A DNA stretch of 64,000 nt from positions 83,782 to 147,781 of the forward strand of contig JAFXTO010000025.1 in assembly GCA_017535725.1 (NCBI GenBank), read 5' to 3'. The DNA comes from Bacteroidaceae bacterium (lineage in GTDB: Bacteria > Bacteroidota > Bacteroidia > Bacteroidales > Bacteroidaceae). Position numbers and translations under genes: made by a program. Below the pieces are notes generated by a model. It saw only the letters and a list, made by a program, of their open reading frames with translations. It was not told the DNA's origin and made no database searches. Numbering within the stretch: the first letter of the stretch is position 1; the number at the start of each line of letters is the position of its first letter. This document shows, in pieces, positions 30,561 through 38,900 of the stretch.

Positions 30561-32867
30561 ATGAAAAGAAAGCATTCCTCAAGTGTATTTCTACCACACG
30601 GCGCTTGCAACGCTTCTTCGAGCGTCCGCGAGTCAGGAAAAGGAGGAGTGAGGCGAAAGGTTATCTTCCATCGGTTCTGCCGTAAGGGCTATGCTGCCTT
30701 TGCCAGCATGCACCGCGAAGTGTGCATCGGAGTCCTCGCAATTTCCATGCTCTCCAGCGTAAACCTCCCGAAAGTCAAAGCTGCTCAGCCCACTTCCTCT
30801 ACTCCTTCCGACTCCACCTCCGTAGCCTCCGACGAAGAACTCAGCGAGGTCATCGTCGCAGGCTCCCTGTCCCCGCTGACCGCCCTGCAGTCCGCCCGCA
30901 TCGTTGAGGTCATCAACCGCCAGCAAATAGAATCAGCGGCGGTGCAAACCGTCAACGACCTCCTGAAATTAGCCGTCGGCGTGGACGTCCGACAACGCGG
31001 CGGCTTTGGTATTCAAACGGACATTTCCATCGATGGCGGCACGTTCGACCAAATCACCCTCCTGCTGAACGGTGTCAACATCACCTCCCCCCACACAGGC
31101 CATCTCTCCGCTGACTTCCCCGTCAGCCTCAGCGACATCGAGCGCATCGAAATCCTCGAGGGCGCCGCCTCCCGCGTGTATGGTGCCAGCGCCTTCGGAG
31201 GGGCTATAAATGTGGTGACAAAGAAAACAGACTCTCCCCCCGCTATCCCCAAAGACTCTCCCCCCGCCCTCCCTGTTAGGGAGGGAGCAAATACCAATGA
31301 CCGTAGATTTTCTGTTGAAGGCGGCGTTATGGGCGGGATGTATGGAACAGTGGGAGCCGATGCCCACATTTCCTTTTGGAAAAAAATATCAGACTCCAAA
31401 GTATCCGCTCCCTCCCTAACAGGGAGGGCGGGGGGAGAGTCTTTTCCCTCCTTATCAGTGAGGTTGGGGGGAGAGTCCGTCCGTTCTGACGGTGCAACCC
31501 AGAACTCTGACTTCCAGCGCGGCAATGTCTTCTTCCGCAGCGAACTGGATGCCAACGACTTCCGCATGGAAGCCCAGGCCGGATTCAGCTTCAAGTCCTA
31601 CGGAGCCAATACCTTCTATTCCGCAGCCTACCCCAACCAGTACGAACGTAACCGCCGCACCATCATCAGTCTCGCCGCCGAGACCAAAGGGCGCATCCAC
31701 CTGCGACCCGAAGTCTATTGGCATCGCCTCATAGACAACTTCGAGCTCATCCGAGGCACCACAACCGGCGAAAACTTCCATCGTACAGACGTCCACGGAG
31801 CACGAGTCACAGCAGACCTGCGCTGGATAGCCGGACGCACAGCCGTCGGAGCAGAAGTGCGCGAGGAAGGCATCTACAGCACCTCTCTCGGGCAGCCCAT
31901 TACCTCTACCGCCCACCACATCGCAGGTGAGGGAGACCTCTTCTACACAAGGCACGATGCACGTACCAACCTCAGCCTCAACGCAGAACACACCCTGCTC
32001 CTACCCCACTTCACCGCCAGTGTGGGCGTCCTCGCCAATATGAACACCCGCTTCGATGACCACCTGCGTTTCTATCCAGGCATAGATCTCGCCTACACCC
32101 TCTCCTCCAACTGGCGCCTCTTCGCCTCCTACAACCAGGGCTTCCGCCTCCCCACCTTCACAGACCTCTATTACAAATCGCCCACCCACGAAGGAAACCA
32201 GGGAATGCGTGCAGAGGAGAGCCACAGCTTCCAAATCGGCGTAAAGGGCTCTTTCAATATTTCCGCTCGACCTTGGTCGCTCCATACTTGGAGAACTTTT
32301 CAATTTTTCAATTTTTCAACGAAGCTCTTCTACCACCGAGGCACCGACTTGATTGACTGGGTGATGTACTCCCCCGACGACGTCTTCCACAGCGCCAACT
32401 TCGACCTCGACAACATGGGCTTTCAAGCTACAGCAGCCCTCCAACTCTCACAACTGTTCAACAATCCAGATGCCGTGCTCCAACGTCTACAGGCAGGCTA
32501 TACCTACCTCTACCAGAACCGCCGCGATGACACCTATATCTATAAATCCAACTATGCCATGGAATACCTGCGCCACAAGCTGGTATGCTCTCTGGACCTC
32601 CGCATCGTGTCGCACCTCTCTGCCTCGTGGACACTACGCTGGCAGAACCGCATGGGCAGTTACATTCTCTATGAGAACGCCCAGTCCACTGGTCAACTGG
32701 TGCCTTACGACCCCTACGCCACACTGGACCTGCGCCTGCGCTGGACGGCACGCCACTACGAACTCTGGGCGGACGCCACCAATCTCCTGAATCACCGCTA
32801 CTACGACCTTGGCAATATTCCTCAGCCAGGAATCGTTGTCCTCGCTGGAGTACGTGTACGATTATGA
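30561..32867 (+). CDS. TonB-dependent outer-membrane receptor, BtuB-like, with repeat inserts
   Basis: Start placed at ATG 30561 (MKRKHSSSVFLPHGAC), giving 768 residues. An extended N-terminus (HRFCRKGYAAFASMHREVCIG, then a hydrophobic stretch to VKAAQ near residue 79) is the long signal-peptide type seen in Bacteroidetes cobalamin-receptor-like proteins. The plug follows (LSEVIVAGSL, then QTVNDLLKLAVGVDVRQRG, DIERIEILEGAASRVYGASAFGGAINVVT), and then the 22-strand barrel ending NHRYYDLGNIPQPG. Three loops hold peptides coded by dispersed repeats, near residues 223-242, 282-305 and 568-580. The likely cargo is a cobalamin-type compound, but only by resemblance. Confidence 0.9.
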   Translation: MKRKHSSSVFLPHGACNASSSVRESGKGGVRRKVIFHRFCRKGYAAFASMHREVCIGVLAISMLSSVNLPKVKAAQPTSSTPSDSTSVASDEELSEVIVAGSLSPLTALQSARIVEVINRQQIESAAVQTVNDLLKLAVGVDVRQRGGFGIQTDISIDGGTFDQITLLLNGVNITSPHTGHLSADFPVSLSDIERIEILEGAASRVYGASAFGGAINVVTKKTDSPPAIPKDSPPALPVREGANTNDRRFSVEGGVMGGMYGTVGADAHISFWKKISDSKVSAPSLTGRAGGESFPSLSVRLGGESVRSDGATQNSDFQRGNVFFRSELDANDFRMEAQAGFSFKSYGANTFYSAAYPNQYERNRRTIISLAAETKGRIHLRPEVYWHRLIDNFELIRGTTTGENFHRTDVHGARVTADLRWIAGRTAVGAEVREEGIYSTSLGQPITSTAHHIAGEGDLFYTRHDARTNLSLNAEHTLLLPHFTASVGVLANMNTRFDDHLRFYPGIDLAYTLSSNWRLFASYNQGFRLPTFTDLYYKSPTHEGNQGMRAEESHSFQIGVKGSFNISARPWSLHTWRTFQFFNFSTKLFYHRGTDLIDWVMYSPDDVFHSANFDLDNMGFQATAALQLSQLFNNPDAVLQRLQAGYTYLYQNRRDDTYIYKSNYAMEYLRHKLVCSLDLRIVSHLSASWTLRWQNRMGSYILYENAQSTGQLVPYDPYATLDLRLRWTARHYELWADATNLLNHRYYDLGNIPQPGIVVLAGVRVRL
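31230..31288. repeat. In-frame GC-palindrome insert, receptor copy 1
   Basis: GACTCTCCCCCC occurs at 31230-31241 and 31254-31265. The second is followed by GCCCTCCCTGTTAGGGAGGGAGC, so 31254-31288 is a 35-base unit. It codes DSPPALPVREGAN in the receptor. Its exact reverse complement is at 31407-31441. Confidence 0.9.
31407..31477. repeat. In-frame GC-palindrome insert, receptor copy 2 (inverted)
   Basis: 31407-31441 is the perfect 35-base reverse complement of 31254-31288; a further GGGGGGAGAGTC ends at 31477, pairing with the first GACTCTCCCCCC at 31230. It codes [13 protein letters not shown]. The true receptor strand between the two copies (RFSVEGGVMGGMYGTVGADA) is intact. Confidence 0.9.
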
Positions 32868-32938
32868 ACGCCGCAAAGAATAGCCGAGCCTTTACCTATC
32901 GCGAAATCCACTTGATAAACTTTTTCAAATGGACCCAG

Positions 32939-35900
32939 TTATTCTGTAAGTGTTATGGTTCCTTGCTGCGTCACTGCGACATCAGCGAAGGTGAGGACGC
33001 GGCTGCGGGTGGAATCATAGTATTTCAAGGTAACATGCTCACCTTCTTTGCGGCCGAAGACGGTGAGAACCGCATCCAATTGTCCATTATCCATTACCCA
33101 TGTACCCCGGCACTCGTCACCGACGAAGGCCGCCACCCTATCCCCTGCAGCGGGTACGATGCCTGCCTTGGCTATGGGCGTGACATCCAGTGCCTGGGCG
33201 AAGAAGCACAGTTCATCGATGTGACCCTTCAGCCATTGCCGTGTATCGGTGGTCAACACGTGGCCTTCGTCGTTCACCCTGTCCATGAGGGCAGCACCGA
33301 TGAGCGGGTGTCCGCCGCTGATGCCGCCCAGGCTGTCGGCGGCGAAGGTCGTGCGCAATTCCTGATCCACATAGATGTTGACCACGTTGAACGCACGGTT
33401 CACCGTCATGGCGTAGTGGTGCCATTGTCCGTCGCTGTAGTTGCCGGGAACCTCCACGTCCATACCGTTCGACCGGTACATCAGTTTCCCGGTCTCAAAA
33501 CCGATGTTGAACAGGTTCTCGGCGCCCACCTCGTTCTTACTACCTGCGCCGTTGCTCACCAGCACGCCGCGCCCCTCATCGTCGGTCTTGAACCAGAACA
33601 TCAGCGTGTAGTCCTGCTCCGCCGTGCGGTTCAGGGCATTCTGGGTCAGTGCCAGTCCGGGTTCTTCCCCGTCCAGGTGCAGCGCCAGTCCGTGTGGCAT
33701 GGCCCACGAGGCTCCCATCAGCCGGGCGTTGGCGCCCTGCGTGTGGTCCATGACATACTGGCCGCTGCCCTCGTTCATCGGGTAGTAATCCACCAGCCCC
33801 ATTTCATAGCCCGTCAGTCGCTTGCTGCCGTAGGTGGTGCCTATCTGTGCGCCCGTCAGCGCGCGGTACCACAGGCGGGCTTCCATCATGCGGCCCTGGT
33901 AGTAGTGGCTCTTCGAACGGTCCGTCTCATTGGTGCGGCCAAAGATGAGCGTACCCGTCCCGTTGTAGGGTTCTGTCAGTTCAAACATGCCAATCTCCTT
34001 GCCGCCGTTGTAGAAGGCCAGCGTGCCGTCCTCCTGACTGATGCTCATGGCCACCTGCGTGAAGCAGTCTTTCTCTATGGGCTCGGTCGAGGTGAACGTC
34101 TGGTCATCCACCACGCCCTTCAACCGCAGGTCGTCGGTCAGCCACAGCTGTAGCTTCTTGCCGTTGGTGCCGTGCGAGAACAGGGGCATCTCGCGCCCCG
34201 TCTCGTCGGGCCGCACCATCAGGTCGATGGTCAGGTCCTTGCCGCTGAAGTTGCGCTGGGCCTCGCTCTCCACGCTGGCCTGCTCCATGAACTGCACACT
34301 CACGGTCTCCACCACGTTGTCGTTGTTCACTTCCCCCTTCACCTCAAAGTTGGTGATGGCGTTCAGGTAGTTGTATTCTATATCCTCCGAGAAGTTGAAG
34401 ACGATGTCCTCGCCCTGCTTCACAATGCCGCTCACGGGGTCAGGCGATCCAAACAGCTGCGGGCGGCGCGTGTCCTTCACGCCGCTGATGACCTTCGAGG
34501 CCGAGGTGAGCAGCGAGTTGCCGTCCCTGCAGCAGAGCACAGCCCGGAGGTCGTAGGATTTCTCCATCACGGTGCCCTCGCCGTAGAACTGGGTGTTGAT
34601 GTTGCCGTTCTCGGGAATCATCTCGCGCACGCCATTAGCCTGTGCCATCAGCGTGGAGTCGGCATAGAAGGAGCAGAGGTTGGTCCAGTACTCTTCGCCG
34701 CGCTGTGACTCCTTGTACTGGAACTCGATGTGGTCGAAGTTCTTCTGGTGCTTGTCGAAGCCGTCGATGGTGATGGGCAGGAACCAGCCGAGCCTGTCGT
34801 TCCAGGGCGCATCGGTGTTCATGATCCACTTGTCGCCGGGCGATGCGATGTTCACCGCCCCCGCCATGCGCAGGTAGTGGACGTCGAACGAGACCACGTC
34901 ATACACATGGGCCCTGTCATTGGGCGAGTATAAAGCCAGTTGCAGACCCTCATAGTCGAATTCGTCGCCGGCATACACCTCGATGGTCTTCTGCACCACC
35001 TGACCCGGATTCAGGTACACATGGATGCCTGCGCTGCCCAGCGGCGTTCCGTCCACATAGATTTTTGCGCCATGGGGGTTGCTGCCCTCTTCCAGGAACA
35101 GGTTATACAAGCACAGGCTGCCTGTGGATGCCTCGGGCAGCTCGCTGTCGTTGGCCAGATAGACCTTGAAGCGGGCTGGGTCGCCTACCGCCACTCCGCT
35201 CACGCTCTGACGGTCCAGCGTTATCTTCGGGTTCTGTATCTTCTTCGTGCGCTCATCCAGGATGCGACCCTCGTCGTAGAACAGCGTCCGCCGCTCGTCT
35301 TCCCACGGGTTGCAGGTGGCACCGCCACGCGTGCGATAGACGTAGCCCCGGCTGTAGCGGATATCGGGCAGCGAGTTGCCACGCCGCAGGTGCTCTTCCA
35401 CGTACTCCACACCGTCATAGAAGTTCTGGTTGGTGAACACATCGAGCAGACCAGCCGCCTGCACGCTGGCCGCATCGGTCTGCACCCGGTAGAGGTCGAA
35501 GTTCAGGTGGCTCCTCTTGTCCATGACGATACTGAAGCTCTCCTTACGGCTGAAGGACTTCGATTCGCCGGACAGGTCTTTCACGCTATATTCCATAACG
35601 GGCAGCAGGCTGAACTTGAACGTACTGCCACAGAAATTCACTGCCGTCTCGAAGCCTCCCTGGCTCTCCGGGTCGGCCGACGTCCCAGACGTGGTGGTGG
35701 ATTCGTTGACATGATTATGATAGATGGCATTGAGGATGAACTGCACGACCTTGACACCCACGATGGAGGTGGCCGTGATGGCCATGTCCTTACCCGATTC
35801 ATCGAAGTACGTGGCAGCCAGGATGCCCGGCAGATAGTAGTAGTTCGAGAGGGTATAGTCGCTCCCGAAGGCTTCGCTATACGTCACCCGCGTACCGCCA

Positions 35901-38900
35901 TCCACGTCGTAGTTCGTCACCAGCTCTGTGGCATTCAGCTTCTCGTGTTCGTTCTGAGCCACCATCTGCACCCAGGCGAAGATAATCTGATGGATTTCAC
36001 CGGCCTCGTCGCTGAAGTCCGTTGTGACGCCAGTGGGCTTCACCATCTCGTAGTCCACGCCAAACTGCTCATTGTCAGCATCCACCTTCGACCAATAGAC
36101 GGGCCTGCCCGTGGCGTCGGCCCTGCGCTGGGCCTCGTCCCTGGTGCCTGTGAACATCAGGTTGCGCAGTTCCCTCACCTTTTCGGGAATCAGTTGTGTC
36201 AGGATATACTTCTGCGAATGGACGAACTGTGATTCCACCTTCGGACCATAGCCTATCGACTCGTCCCGCACCAGATGGAACTTGTTGCCGGCCGCGTCAC
36301 GCCCCTCGGCGATTTCCACCAGCGTACCGTATTCCGAATGGATGCCTGCTGTCTGACCGCCACCCAGTCGGCCCAGCATCTGCCGATACAGGCTGTCGGG
36401 AATGGCGCGGATGGTGGACATCGGGGTCACCACCATGTTCTGCACCATACCGATATACAAGTCGGCATCCGCACCCACCATCGTCGCTTCGTTGCTCGTG
36501 GTGATGTCCTGATTGACGTTCATCGTGTAGGAGAAAGCGCGATGGCCCTCCATGTTGAAGGCGTATTCGAAGTCTATCAGCTCCTGGTTGTCGTTGCTGT
36601 TGATGATGCCGGCCACAGAGCCTGCACCTGCAGCAGTGGCCACTGTACCCTGGAAGTTGTCCAGCTTGGAACCCGTGACGATGTTCAGATGCAAGCCGGC
36701 ACGCAGTTTCATGTCCAGGGTATAGGTGTATTTCAACGTCGAGCCCTTCGACAGGGTGGCACTGCTGCTGCCGCCTGGCGGGTCACGCAGGATGTCGATG
36801 AGCAGGGGTTGTCCGTTCACCAGCACGTCCTTGGAGCCGCCAGTGGCAAACATATTCAGGATGTAGCCCTTCAGGGGCTGAGCCTCGTAGGTCGTTCCGT
36901 CCTGCTCCAAGGTCATGGTCACCGTGCGCAGCGCATCTTCGCCCGTCAGCAGTCGCGTGGTCTGTTCAGCTTCGAGGATGAAGCGACCCTCGCCCACGCT
37001 GTCGAGCTGCACCGTCTCCTGATGCAGACCGTTCTTCATGCCGTTGTGGACGATGACCTTCCCACCGCCAATCCTCACCACGTCCGCCTTCGCACTGCCC
37101 TTCACGCCGTTCCACGGATAGCGTTCCACCACGGAAAGCTGAATCGCATACCGGCGCTCCAGGCTGAACACGGGATAACCGAACGTGTAGCACACCGTGT
37201 CGCCGCTCTGGTAAACCAAGGGCACCTCGGCCCGGTCACCGCCTACGGTCTGCGCCACGTAGCTCTTGTCGCCGAAATAGTCGAAGGTGTCGTAGCCAGC
37301 CTGGCGGTAGGTGATCTCCACGGGCGCATGGTAGATGCGGTCGTAGCGATAGTGATAGGTTTCCTGAGGCTGATAGACGCTGTGACCCTCAGCATCGGTG
37401 AAGGTGCCTTCATACGCCACGGTATCAGGAACGAGGCACTCGCTGAGGTCGATGACCTCACTCACCTGACCGTCCTGGAACAGCGTGGCGTAGCCCTCGC
37501 AATATATTTGTTGCACCTTCCATCGTGCAGGCGGCAGCATCAGCACATACTCGCCTGTCACGGAGTCGGGTTTCACCACCATGCGCTTGCGCTGCACCTC
37601 GACCGCAGTCTTGTGGTCACCGCCGCCCGGGTGCTGGAACGTAAGGTTGCGCGTCGTCAGCGCGGGGTTCACATTGTCATACACCAACCACGACGTGTTG
37701 TCGCCCTCTAAGGTGAGCACCATCGTCAGGTCGTCGCCCAGATTGTTCTTCGACAGGTTGTTGTCCAATGGCAGGTTGCCTTGGTCATTGCCGCCAACCA
37801 CACGACCGGTCAGTTTCACCAGCGTAGCATCGTAGAAGTAGGCCCGACCCACCTTGTCGGTCAGCACCACGCCGTCCGGACTCTTGTACCAGCCGCCGTC
37901 CACGAAGGTGTGACCTTCCATCTCGGTCTGTATCCTGCTGCGCGTGTTGTTCATCACGTAGAACTGGACATGCCCCTCGAAGTCGGTCTCCACATATTCG
38001 CCCTTGGCGTTGTGCAGCAGTTGGCCGTTCACGCGGAAGCGCACACCCTTCACGGGGATACTCGTACCGTCGTACATCACGTAGGCGTTGAACTGCAGGC
38101 CGTTGGTGATGGTGAACTCGTGGACGACCACATGGTTCGAGTGGTCGTTGAAGCTGACGGCATACTGTTCGCACTCCAGCGCGATGCCGCCCGTGGCGGC
38201 GGGTGTCACGGTGTAGGTGATGCTCCTCTGTCCGTTGTACGATAGTTCATCGGCCACGAAGTAGCCGCTCTCGTCGGTGGTCACCGTCACCTTGGTGTCG
38301 CCCGAGGCAATTTCCACATCTATGCCGCATACGCCTGTGCCGTCGTTGAAGCGCACATAGCCCTCCAGGAGTCCTGTGTGCTTGCAGGCACCCTCCACCA
38401 CATTCGTCTCGGTGTAGCTCACGCCCTCGCAGTCGTTGGTGGCCCGCACCTTGTATTCATAGTCTTCCAGGGGCGATACGGTCTTGTCCTCATAGCTCAA
38501 CTGGTCAATGTCGGTTTCCACGGGAATCCAGTCCTCGTCGCTGCCGCCCTTCACTCTCCTCAGTACGGTGAAGTAGTCGATGGGGTTACCGTCGGTAGTC
38601 CACGTCAGCAGTACGCTGCTTTGGCGAGTCGCCGTCTTCAGCGTCTTGTCAATCTTGCCCGTGCTCTCGTGATAGAAGTTGGGCAGCGTGGGCGGGGGAT
38701 AGGTGGCAGCAGCGTAGCTGAACATCGGGGTCAAAGGGATGATCGTATCGTTCTCCTCCTTCCAACCACCGCCCAGGGTGGCCAGAAGCGACTCGACAGA
38801 CAATTCCTGCAGCACGTCGGTGGCCATGACTGGAACTGCCTTGCCGTCCTTCAGTTCCCATTGGCTGCCCAACAGCTCAACGGCAACGGCCTGGTCTGTC

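Noticed and set aside
32864-37711. Long plus-strand open frames (up to 478 codons) antisense to the giant gene
   Set aside because: They mirror a GC-rich gene with a signal peptide and recognisable domains on the other strand; their translations are low-complexity His/Val/Arg-rich and match no family.
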